Shown here one piece after another: positions 57,362 to 64,000 of a DNA stretch of 64,000 bases (its first letter is position 1; each line of letters begins with the position of its first letter). A model generated the notes under the pieces. That model was not told where the DNA came from and made no database searches. It saw only the letters and a program-made list of their open reading frames with translations. The stretch is taken from positions 1-64,000 of the forward strand of contig DASWMI010000026.1 of assembly GCA_036399835.1 (NCBI GenBank), in the 5' to 3' direction. The DNA comes from DASYML01 sp036399835 (GTDB lineage Bacteria; Acidobacteriota; Blastocatellia; Pyrinomonadales; Pyrinomonadaceae). A program made the position numbers and the translations under genes.

Positions 57362-58381
57362 TTATCTGTCCCGCTCAATGATGTAGGTCGGGAGAGCGCG
57401 CAGGGCATCTCTATATTTCGAGTCGGGCAGTTCATCCAGCGAAGCCCGCGCGGCCTCCGCATACTCGTAAGCCTTCTCGCGCGCTCGCTCAAGCGCCCCG
57501 GTCCGCTCGACCGCTTCGAGCAACGCATGGCGTCTCACCTGTTCATAGCTACCTTCACGCATCACCTGCTGGACGGTCCTTAGCATGGATGAATCTTTCT
57601 CCAGGAGATAGATGAGCGGCAAAGTGAGCTTGCCTTCCAGCAGATCAACTCCGGCTGGCTTACCCAAAACCTCTTCCGTCGCTGTAAAGTCCAGCAGGTC
57701 GTCCGCCAGTTGAAAAGCCGTCCCCAGGTTCATCCCATACTCGCTGAGTGCGCGCTGTTGCCGCGCATCCGCCGCGCCTATAATCGAGCCTATCTCGCAG
57801 CAGGCGCTAAAGAGAAAGGCCGTCTTGCGTTGCAAAATATCGAAGTATTGCTCTTCTGTAATATCCGTGCGCCCGAGGAAAGTCAACTGCAACAACTCGC
57901 CTTCGGTCATCTTTCGCGTGACCGCCGTGAGAATGTCCAGGATCGGTAAAGAGCGCTCGGCAAGGCTCGTCTCGAAGGCGGACATGTAGAGCCAGTCGCC
58001 CATCAATACGGCTGTCTGGTTGCCGAAGCGCGAGTTGATCGAAGGACGATTACGCCGCATCTCTGCGTTGTCAATAATATCGTCGTGGACCAGCGTGGCC
58101 GTGTGCAGGAATTCCATGACGGTCGCCATGCGAATCGAGTTGACGCGGCCCGCCGCACCGCTAACGGCATATTCGGAAAGGATGGTCAGAGCGGGGCGGA
58201 CGCGCTTGCCGCCGGAAGCGCGCAGGTAATCGCCTATGTAAGCGATAACCTGTATGTTCGAGCCAGCCTGCTTTTCAAATTCCAGCTCGACGAGCGACAG
58301 TTCCGCAGCGATGAGATTAAAAATACGCCGCGCCGAAACCTGCGGGTCTTCAAGAGCGGCTGGAGAGCTGGACGAATGCAT
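57362..58381 (-). CDS. Polyprenyl diphosphate synthase (long-chain trans-prenyl)
   Basis: 339 residues. First Asp-rich motif LVHDDIIDNAEMRRNRPS, second LADDLLDFTATEEVLGKPAGVDLLEGKLTLPLIYLL. Also GGKRVRPALTIL and the TEGELLQL block. It lengthens FPP/GGPP to a long-chain prenyl diphosphate, probably for menaquinone or ubiquinone side chains. Small residues upstream of the first motif favour a long product, but the exact length cannot be read. ATG at 58381, just 4 nt after yajQ's stop; the frame is open further but with no family sequence. Confidence 0.92.
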   Translation of the reverse strand: MHSSSSPAALEDPQVSARRIFNLIAAELSLVELEFEKQAGSNIQVIAYIGDYLRASGGKRVRPALTILSEYAVSGAAGRVNSIRMATVMEFLHTATLVHDDIIDNAEMRRNRPSINSRFGNQTAVLMGDWLYMSAFETSLAERSLPILDILTAVTRKMTEGELLQLTFLGRTDITEEQYFDILQRKTAFLFSACCEIGSIIGAADARQQRALSEYGMNLGTAFQLADDLLDFTATEEVLGKPAGVDLLEGKLTLPLIYLLEKDSSMLRTVQQVMREGSYEQVRRHALLEAVERTGALERAREKAYEYAEAARASLDELPDSKYRDALRALPTYIIERDR

Positions 58382-58385
58382 AGCT

Positions 58386-58883
58386 TTAATTCGAGCGATA
58401 ATTTGTAAACTGCATATTGATATTGAAGTCTTTGGCTTTGAGTTGGGCAATGATGTCCTGCAAAGTATCACGGTCCTTGCCGGAGACGCGCACGATGTCG
58501 CCCTGTATGGCGGCCTGTACTTTGGCCTTTGTATCCTTGATAAACCTGACGATCTCTTTGGCCTTCTCCTGCGGGATGCCCTGCTGTATGGCGACGCGCT
58601 GGCGCACTGTGCCGCCCGCCGCCGGTTCAACCTTGCCATAACTGAGAGCCTTGAGCGGCACACCCCTGCGGACCAATTTCTGTTGGAGGATGTCGTTCAT
58701 ATTGCGTAGCTTCGTCTCGTCTTCAGCCGTCAGGAGCAGCTCTTTATCTTCAAGCGCGACCGTAGCCTTGCTGCCCTTGAAGTCGAAGCGCTGCCCGACC
58801 TCTTTCGTCGTTTGATTGATGGCGTTGACGACCTCTGACTGGTCCACTTCGGAAACGATGTCGAATGAATTTTGCTGAGCCAT
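58386..58883 (-). CDS. YajQ family (nucleotide/c-di-GMP-binding) protein
   Basis: 165 residues. MAQQNSFDIVSEVDQSEVVNAINQTTKEVGQRFDFKGSKA is the usual start (core FDIVSEVDQSEVVNAINQT, then RFDFKGSKAT). ALSYGKVEPAAGGTVRQ, QQGIPQEKAKEIVRFIKDTK, VQAAIQGDIVRVSGKDRD and FNINMQFTNYR follow. Two ferredoxin-like halves are typical. Some Xanthomonas and Pseudomonas members bind c-di-GMP and tune transcription; others bind nucleotides or RNA. ATG at 58883 (frame open to 59000). Between tatD and the polyprenyl synthase on the same strand. Confidence 0.95.
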   Translation of the reverse strand: MAQQNSFDIVSEVDQSEVVNAINQTTKEVGQRFDFKGSKATVALEDKELLLTAEDETKLRNMNDILQQKLVRRGVPLKALSYGKVEPAAGGTVRQRVAIQQGIPQEKAKEIVRFIKDTKAKVQAAIQGDIVRVSGKDRDTLQDIIAQLKAKDFNINMQFTNYRSN

Positions 58884-59061
58884 AAGCAGCTTCGGAAAGG
58901 CGCGTCTCCAGATTGATTCTACTCGATGGGCCGACTCGAAATTCTGCTCGCGCGCGACGCAATGCTTTGCGATGCGCTTCGCAGGCCGGATAGATTGCAT
59001 CCGGTATAAGGCGCGAGCATAGCATCAAATGGACTGCGCGCGAAAGTTTTCCATCAAATTA

Positions 59062-59895
59062 TTATCCGGCAGCCCCGCCCGTTGGCCCAAAGATTCTCTT
59101 ATCCCTGTCATTCTCAAGCTGAAAAAAGCGCATGAAGTTTGCGCTCGTCACACGTCCCATCTCTTCCGTCTCCATCGCGTGAAGCTCTGCCAGGCAGCGC
59201 GCCACCTCGACCACGCGCGCAGGCTCGTTACGCTTTCCGCGAAAGGGGACGGGCGTGAGAAACGGGCAATCCGTCTCGATCAAGAGTCTGTCAAGGGGGA
59301 CGCGTCGGGCCACTTCGCGCAGGGCGTCAGCCTTTTTGAACGTGACATTGCCCGCAAAAGAGATCATAAAGCCGAGCGGGATAAGGCTCTCGGCCATCCA
59401 TAGGCTTCCACCGAAGCAATGCATCAGGCCGCCACGTGTGCCTGCGCCGCTCAGCTCCGCGCGCAGGATTTGGACCGTCTCATCATCAGCTTCTCGCGAG
59501 TGTATGATGACGGGCAGGCGAGCTTCGCGGGCCAATCGAAGCTGCCGCGCGAAGACCTCGCGCTGCACTTCTCGCGGCGAGTTGTCGTAATGATAATCGA
59601 GTCCGATTTCGCCCCAGGCGATGATGCGCCGGCTCTGTTGGACCAACCGCATCAAACGCTCTTCAGCCTTCTTATCAAAAAGCCGCGCATCGTGCGGATG
59701 AATACCGACCGCCGCGTAAACATCTTCGTACTTTTCCGCCATCTCGACCGCGCGCTCAAGCGTCCCGCTGTGCGGGTCGCCTGTCCCGACATTTAAAATC
59801 GCCAGCACGCCTGCCTCGCGCGCACGCTCTATGACCTCATCGCGGTCCGCCTCGTACTCTGGTCCATCAATGTGCGCGTGGGAATCTACGAACAT
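59062..59895 (-). CDS. tatD: TatD family hydrolase
   Basis: 277 residues, TIM-barrel metallohydrolase. FVDSHAHIDGPEYEADRDEV, VYAAVGIHPHDA, AWGEIGLDYHYD, PVIIHSREADDETV, GLMHCFGGSLWMAESL and LLIETDCPFLTPVPFRGKRNEPARV are visible. The RGKRNEP block is diagnostic. Members act as 3'-5' exonucleases or D-aminoacyl-tRNA deacylases; E. coli TatD is a DNase. ATG at 59895. metG lies 28 nt upstream on the same strand, a common metG-tatD arrangement. Confidence 0.94.
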   Translation of the reverse strand: MFVDSHAHIDGPEYEADRDEVIERAREAGVLAILNVGTGDPHSGTLERAVEMAEKYEDVYAAVGIHPHDARLFDKKAEERLMRLVQQSRRIIAWGEIGLDYHYDNSPREVQREVFARQLRLAREARLPVIIHSREADDETVQILRAELSGAGTRGGLMHCFGGSLWMAESLIPLGFMISFAGNVTFKKADALREVARRVPLDRLLIETDCPFLTPVPFRGKRNEPARVVEVARCLAELHAMETEEMGRVTSANFMRFFQLENDRDKRIFGPTGGAAG

Positions 59896-59923
59896 AAATT
59901 TGAGGGATGTGCGCCCTCATCGC

Positions 59924-62068
59924 TTATTTGAGCTTTGCTCCGTTGGGTACGTCTTCCGCGAAGGTGGCGATGACGGGGCGGCCTTCTTCGCCGATGGAGG
60001 CGGCGAGAATCATGCCTTGCGATTCAAAGCCGCGAAGCTTGCGCGGCTTGAGGTTTGCCACGACGACGACCTTGCGCCCGATCATCTTCTCAGGCTCGTA
60101 GTGTTCCGCGATACCCGCCAGGACCTGTCGCGGCTCTTGCTCGCCGAGGTCAATCGTAAAGCGCAGGAGTTTGTCGGATTTTGGCACGCGCTCGGCGGTC
60201 AGTATCTCGCCGACGCGCAGCTCGACCTTTGTGAAATCACCGATCTCTATCAAGCTGTCTGCCGCTTCATCCTCTCGCTGCTGCGAGGCGGGAACGGCGT
60301 CGGCTTCGGTCGCGCCCTGCATGGGCGCAGAGGGTTTTGTCTCCGCAGCGTTTTGAGAGCCTGCGACGGCATCGGCTTCGGTCGCGTGCACGCCCCTCTG
60401 CTCGTTTGCTTTTTCGATCTCAGACATAGTTTTAGCTTTATCAATTCGCGGAAAGACTGGCTGTACCTCGCCAATCCGCGTTCCTTCCTTCAGTGTGCCC
60501 CAACTAAGCTGGGCCGGATTGACGCGTTCCAGCTCGTCCGTCAAACCGAGCTGGCGATAGATTCGCTCGGTCGCTTCAGGCATTACTGGGTAGAGCAAGA
60601 CGCAGAGCCAGCGGAGCGTCTCTGCGGACCTGTAGAGGACGGCGTGGAGAATCTCGCGCTGTTCTTCATCTTTAGCAAGCTCCCAGGGCTTGGCATCCGA
60701 AATCATCTTGTCAACGCGCGTAATAATGGACCAGACGGTTTCAAGCGCGCGGCTCGGCGCGTAGTCATCCATGAGCTGTATAAACTGATTCCTCGCGTGT
60801 TCGAGCGAAGAGACCAGCGCCATCGGGTCAGGGTCAACTCCCGCGCGCTTGGCCGCCAGGTACTTCTCTTCGGAGATGTCAGGCGAGGCCAAGAGGCCGT
60901 CACAATAACGCCCGATCATGGTCAGCGTGCGGCTGGAAAGATTGCCGAGACCGCTCGCCAAATCCGAGTTGGCGCGTTCAATCAGAGCTTCGTAACTGAA
61001 CCTGCCGTCCTGCCCGAAGACCATCTCGCGCAGACAGAAATAACGCACGGCATCATTCGAGAAATGACGATGAAGAAGATTCAAATCCACTGTATTGCCG
61101 AGCGTCTTGGACATCCGTCGCCCGTTGACATCGAGCAACATGCCATGCGCATAGACTGTGCGCGGCAGCTCAAGGTTCGCGGCTAAAAGAAAGGCGGGCC
61201 AGTAGACCGCGTGATGGCGTAGGATGTCCTTGCCGATGAGATGCACGCCGGGCCAGAATTTTTCAAAACCCACGGCGCGCTCTCTTTCCTCATTGCCAAA
61301 GCCTATGGCCGTGATGTAGTTGGTCAACGCGTCGAGCCAGACGTAGATGGAGTGCGCGGGGTCACCGGGAACGGGGATGCCCCATTCGACGGAAGACTTG
61401 AGACGACTGACGGAGAGGTCTTGCAGCCCGCCGCGAACAAAACTGATAATCTCGTTGCGGCGCGCTTCAGGGCGAACCAGCTCAGGGCGTCTTTCATAAA
61501 GCTCCAGCAAGGCTTCGGCGTAATCCGAAAGACGGAAGAAATAGCTCTCTTCTGAAACTCGGTCGAGGGGCGTTAGATGTTCCGCGCAGCGCGGCGTGCC
61601 TGAAGGCTCTTCAGGCTTGATGTACTCGTCTTCGGTCTTATAGGTCGCGCAGGCGGCGCAGAACCATCCTTCATAATGGCCCTTGTAGATCGGCTCGCGC
61701 CCTCGCGGAGTTTTATTCGCGGCGATGCGACGCCAGAGCGCGCTCACTCCCTCGTAATGAAAAGGCTCTGTCGTGCGCATAAAGATGTCATAGCCGCCAT
61801 GCTCCGTGTCCAGATGAAACATGGCGAACAGCTCTTTGTACTTCTCGACGATGGCATCCACATGCTCTTTCGGTGTGCGGCCAGTCCTCGCCGCCACGCG
61901 CTGTATGTTGATGCCGTGCTCGTCCGTCCCCGTCAGAAAATATGTCTCGACGCCGCGCTGCCGCTGATGACGGCGCAGGCAATCGGCCACGACAGTCGTG
62001 TAGAGGCTGCCCAGGTGCGGCTCGCTGTTGGCGTAGTAGATGGGAGTAGTGACGTAGAAAGTTTTCAT
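59924..62068 (-). CDS. metG: Methionyl-tRNA synthetase with C-terminal tRNA-binding domain
   Basis: 714 residues. HIGH variant in NSEPHLGSLYTTVVADCLRR, zinc knuckle CAACATYKTEDEY with CAEH, and KMSKS variant RRMSKTLGN. The anticodon-binding helices follow. A polar linker with two copies of ATEADAV (HATEADAVAGSQN and GATEADAVPASQQ) precedes the C-terminal Trbp111/ARC1-like domain. That domain reads KVELRVGEILTAERVPKSDKLL, VLAGIAEHYEPE and VVVANLKPRKLRGFESQGM. Charges initiator and elongator tRNA-Met. ATG at 62068 gives the standard MKTFYVTTPIYY start; the frame is open to 62116. Confidence 0.97.
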   Translation of the reverse strand: MKTFYVTTPIYYANSEPHLGSLYTTVVADCLRRHQRQRGVETYFLTGTDEHGINIQRVAARTGRTPKEHVDAIVEKYKELFAMFHLDTEHGGYDIFMRTTEPFHYEGVSALWRRIAANKTPRGREPIYKGHYEGWFCAACATYKTEDEYIKPEEPSGTPRCAEHLTPLDRVSEESYFFRLSDYAEALLELYERRPELVRPEARRNEIISFVRGGLQDLSVSRLKSSVEWGIPVPGDPAHSIYVWLDALTNYITAIGFGNEERERAVGFEKFWPGVHLIGKDILRHHAVYWPAFLLAANLELPRTVYAHGMLLDVNGRRMSKTLGNTVDLNLLHRHFSNDAVRYFCLREMVFGQDGRFSYEALIERANSDLASGLGNLSSRTLTMIGRYCDGLLASPDISEEKYLAAKRAGVDPDPMALVSSLEHARNQFIQLMDDYAPSRALETVWSIITRVDKMISDAKPWELAKDEEQREILHAVLYRSAETLRWLCVLLYPVMPEATERIYRQLGLTDELERVNPAQLSWGTLKEGTRIGEVQPVFPRIDKAKTMSEIEKANEQRGVHATEADAVAGSQNAAETKPSAPMQGATEADAVPASQQREDEAADSLIEIGDFTKVELRVGEILTAERVPKSDKLLRFTIDLGEQEPRQVLAGIAEHYEPEKMIGRKVVVVANLKPRKLRGFESQGMILAASIGEEGRPVIATFAEDVPNGAKLK

Positions 62069-62088
62069 TTGGGTGACAGATAATAGGA

Positions 62089-62153
62089 AAGAGTTTTCAG
62101 TTTTCAGCAAAGACAAGTTGCTTTTAACTGAAAATTGAAAACCGAAAACTCTT
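62089..62153. repeat. Word-type hairpin of TTTTCAG units between metG and the M28 gene
   Basis: AAGAGTTTTCAGTTTTCAG (62089-62107) faces the complementary words up to AAAACTCTT (62153). Loop of about 20 nt. Built from repeats of AGTTTTC; fills the gap. Confidence 0.55.
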
Positions 62154-62158
62154 CCCGG

Positions 62159-63823
62159 TTAACGCTTACTCGCTTTGGCAAACTCGTCGTTCGGATTAAA
62201 ACGTGGCATCTCGTTGGCGTCGGCGACGCGGCGACCGATGGCGAGCGCGATTTCCGCCTCCTGTATCATCCCGCTCAAATCCCATGATTCATCGTATTCA
62301 TCCGAAGGCTGATGATAGTGTGCAGTGTTGTAGGCCTCAAACTGTTTTTGGCCCCAGCCTTTGGGCCGCCCGATAAAATCGTCGCCCTCCTTGAGACTGA
62401 TCGAAGGTACGCCGACTTTCGCAAACGGGAAATGGTCCGAGCGATAAAAAGAACCCTGCTCGGGACGCGGGTCCGGCGAAACATGCAGCCCGCGCTCGCG
62501 CGCAATCTGCTGGACCACAGCTAAGAGCGTCGAGCGTTCCGCGCCGAGCGGCACGAAGTTATTGGTCCGCCCGTGTATGTTCATCGAATCCAGATTGACA
62601 TCGGCTGCCGTCTTATTGAGCGGGACGAGCGGGCGGCGCGAATACCATTCAGCGCCGAGCAGCCCCTGCTCCTCAGCCGTCGGGATAAAAAAGAGTATGG
62701 AGCGCCTGGGCCTCTCGCCCGGCGGCAGTTTTAAGAAGGCCCTGGCAATCTCTATCACGCTCGAGACGCCCGAAGCGTTATCCACCGCGCCGTTATAGAT
62801 ATTGTCGCCGGTCTTATCCGGCGCGCCGATGCCCAGATGGTCCCAGTGCGCAGAAAAGATGACATACTCCTCGCGCAGCTTTGGGTCACGTCCCGTCAGG
62901 ATGGCCGCCACGTTTGAAGATTCGACCCTCTTGACTTCGCTCTTGAGATTAATCGAAGCCCTCAGATTGAGCTTGATGGGTTGAAAGTCGCGCGAGGCGG
63001 CCTGGCTGCGCAGGGCATCCAAATCCTGCCCGGCCAGCCGCAGCATGCGACGCGCGGCCTCGTCCGTCATCCACGAGCGCATCTTGAGGAAAGGCGTTTT
63101 GTCTCCCTCGCCGCGCGCGATGTCGAAACGCCATGCGCCGTTGGAAGTGCGCACGACGCTCCAGGGATAGCCTGCCGATTCAGTCGTATGCAGCAGAATC
63201 ACGCCCGCCGCGCCGCGTCTCGCAGCCTCTTCATACTTATAGGTCCAGCGCCCGTAGTAAGTCAGCGCGCGGCCTCCGAAAAGGTTCGGCTCGGCAGCGG
63301 TCGCGGGCGGGTCGTTGACCAGCATCACGAGGATTTTGCCGCGATAGTCCGCCGCATCGCCCTTGTAATCGTTCCAGCGCTGCTCCTTCGCTTCCACGCC
63401 GTAACCGACAAAGACCAGGTCTGCATTGACCTCAACTTCACTCGTCTGCGCCCCCGTAAAGGCCACGAAATCGTCAGCGAACTTGAAGCGCTCTTCCTTG
63501 CCGCGCCCGTCTATAGTCAACGTCGTCGTGGGGTCCGCCTTGACGCCGACCAGCGAGACGGGCTGAAAAAAGCTTCCCTTTGGTCCAGCGCCCTTGAGGC
63601 CGAGGGCTTCAAACTGCGCGGCGATATATCTGGCCGCCAACTCGCCCCCACGCGCGCCCGTCCCGCGCCCTTCGAGCAGGTCGTCGGACAGAAAACGTAT
63701 GTGAGCGCGCAGCATGTGCTCATCAAAGACGCTCGGCGCTGCCGCGCGCCGTTGCGAGATGGCGACTCCTGAGAGAGCCGCGATGAGAAGCAAGGGAACG
63801 ATGATTTTTTGATGTACTCTCAT
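62159..63823 (-). CDS. Exported M28 family zinc aminopeptidase
   Basis: 554 residues. Signal peptide VPLLLIAALSGVAISQ, a PA-type insertion (GAAGVILLHTTESAG, YWSV-like) and the peptidase core. Zinc ligands in order are His in FSAHWDHLGIG, Asp in GAVDNASGVS, Glu-Glu in PTAEEQGLLGAEWYS, Asp in VNLDSMNIHG and His in TAHYHQPSDEYDE. The last motif is characteristic of M28. Probably a periplasmic or secreted aminopeptidase or glutamate-carboxypeptidase relative. ATG at 63823; the frame is open to 63850. folE is upstream on the same strand. Confidence 0.93.
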   Translation of the reverse strand: MRVHQKIIVPLLLIAALSGVAISQRRAAAPSVFDEHMLRAHIRFLSDDLLEGRGTGARGGELAARYIAAQFEALGLKGAGPKGSFFQPVSLVGVKADPTTTLTIDGRGKEERFKFADDFVAFTGAQTSEVEVNADLVFVGYGVEAKEQRWNDYKGDAADYRGKILVMLVNDPPATAAEPNLFGGRALTYYGRWTYKYEEAARRGAAGVILLHTTESAGYPWSVVRTSNGAWRFDIARGEGDKTPFLKMRSWMTDEAARRMLRLAGQDLDALRSQAASRDFQPIKLNLRASINLKSEVKRVESSNVAAILTGRDPKLREEYVIFSAHWDHLGIGAPDKTGDNIYNGAVDNASGVSSVIEIARAFLKLPPGERPRRSILFFIPTAEEQGLLGAEWYSRRPLVPLNKTAADVNLDSMNIHGRTNNFVPLGAERSTLLAVVQQIARERGLHVSPDPRPEQGSFYRSDHFPFAKVGVPSISLKEGDDFIGRPKGWGQKQFEAYNTAHYHQPSDEYDESWDLSGMIQEAEIALAIGRRVADANEMPRFNPNDEFAKASKR

Positions 63824-63893
63824 GTCGCTTTTTGGTCCTTCGTGTTTCAAAGATAAAGATTGACCTCTTATTTTTTATCACACGCGAAGATGT

Positions 63894-64000
63894 TCAAATG
63901 CTCCCCTTGATGAGCGCCATCGCTTCGGCGCGCGTGCGCGAGTCTTTACGGAAACCGCCGAGGACTTCCGAGGTGATGGTCACGGCTCCGGGCTTTCTGA
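63894..64000 (-). CDS. folE: GTP cyclohydrolase I, 3' end only
   Basis: The last ~35 residues are visible on the minus strand before the window ends. They read RKPGAVTITSEVLGGFRKDS, then RTRAEAMALIKGSI and stop at 63894-63896. The pattern (K/E)PG(A/S)xTxTSxVxGxFRxDxxTRAE is that of the C-terminus of GTP cyclohydrolase I, which turns GTP into dihydroneopterin triphosphate for folate. The zinc-binding parts and the start lie beyond the window. Identification rests on a short stretch. Confidence 0.75.
   Translation of the reverse strand, partial: RKPGAVTITSEVLGGFRKDSRTRAEAMALIKGSI

Noticed and set aside
59831..61186. A 451-codon open frame on the plus strand opposite metG and the start of tatD
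   Set aside because: The minus strand encodes clear MetRS and TatD motifs; the plus product matches no family and arises from the codon bias of the opposite strand.
1..64000. CRISPR arrays, tRNA/rRNA genes, insertion sequences or prophage
   Set aside because: No regularly spaced direct repeats, no cloverleaf ends or rRNA-like tracts, and no transposase, integrase or phage structural proteins were seen. tRNAscan-SE and ISfinder searches would confirm.

Overview
The window is about 64 kb of densely coding bacterial chromosome (GC estimated by eye at 55-60%). It has no rRNA or tRNA genes, insertion sequences, prophage or CRISPR array that I can see. The gene content points to Acidobacteriota, probably class Blastocatellia. 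The pointers are three secreted VWA proteins of the Acidobacterial VWFA-related type, a giant Ser/Thr kinase with TPRs and a PD40/TolB-like propeller, an ECF-like sigma factor of the type found with such kinases, a fused LptF-LptG permease, and the mixture of ATG, GTG and TTG starts. The phylum is an inference; the individual gene families are mostly clear from motifs.

Layout. (1) 0-10.2 kb, mainly plus strand: the 3' end of accA, ssb (minus), recN, miaB, a bifunctional-nuclease family gene, parA-parB, an unknown minus gene, then metK and ahcY of the SAM cycle. (2) 10.2-18.1 kb, minus strand: fused lptFG, recO, a 56-residue membrane protein, a DUF6677-type membrane protein, a VWA protein, an FmdE-like protein, a NamZ-type muramidase and a class-I amidotransferase. 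(3) 18.4-25.4 kb, plus strand: hslV-hslU, a fibronectin-III lipoprotein, an FAH-family enzyme, fructose-6-phosphate aldolase, a DUF402 protein and an acyl-CoA carboxylase carboxyltransferase. (4) 25.5-43.8 kb, accessory and regulatory: secreted and surface proteins, a minimal GntR-type regulator with a basic tail, the 1541-residue kinase, an MBL-fold protein, an ECF sigma factor, an RsbRD-like sensor, a hybrid histidine kinase, psuG, and an S41 protease homologue that has lost its catalytic dyad. (5) 44.0-49.2 kb, plus strand: ruvX, mltG, three envelope-type proteins of unknown role and a third VWA protein. (6) 49.2-64 kb, minus strand: ddl, arginase, an AIM24-like protein, a LOG protein, asnS, an AmgK-like kinase plus MurU-like nucleotidyltransferase, a coiled-coil HARE-HTH protein, a polyprenyl synthase, yajQ, tatD, metG, an M28 peptidase and the 3' end of folE.

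Functional threads. Peptidoglycan and envelope work recurs: NamZ, AmgK-like, MurU-like, MltG, Ddl, LptFG and the polyprenyl synthase. NamZ, AmgK and MurU together could form a MurNAc salvage route. Genome maintenance is represented by ssb, recN, recO, ruvX and parAB.

The most interesting signals are at DNA level or are unusual proteins. They are: an exact 12-mer (CGTCCGATAACG) found five times, four of them outside or at the end of genes; an exact 18-nt palindrome occurring twice, once inside a parB whose DNA-binding region is divergent; five gene gaps holding long hairpins built from short repeated words; a PDZ-containing S41 homologue without Ser/Lys; and a one-polypeptide LptF-LptG.
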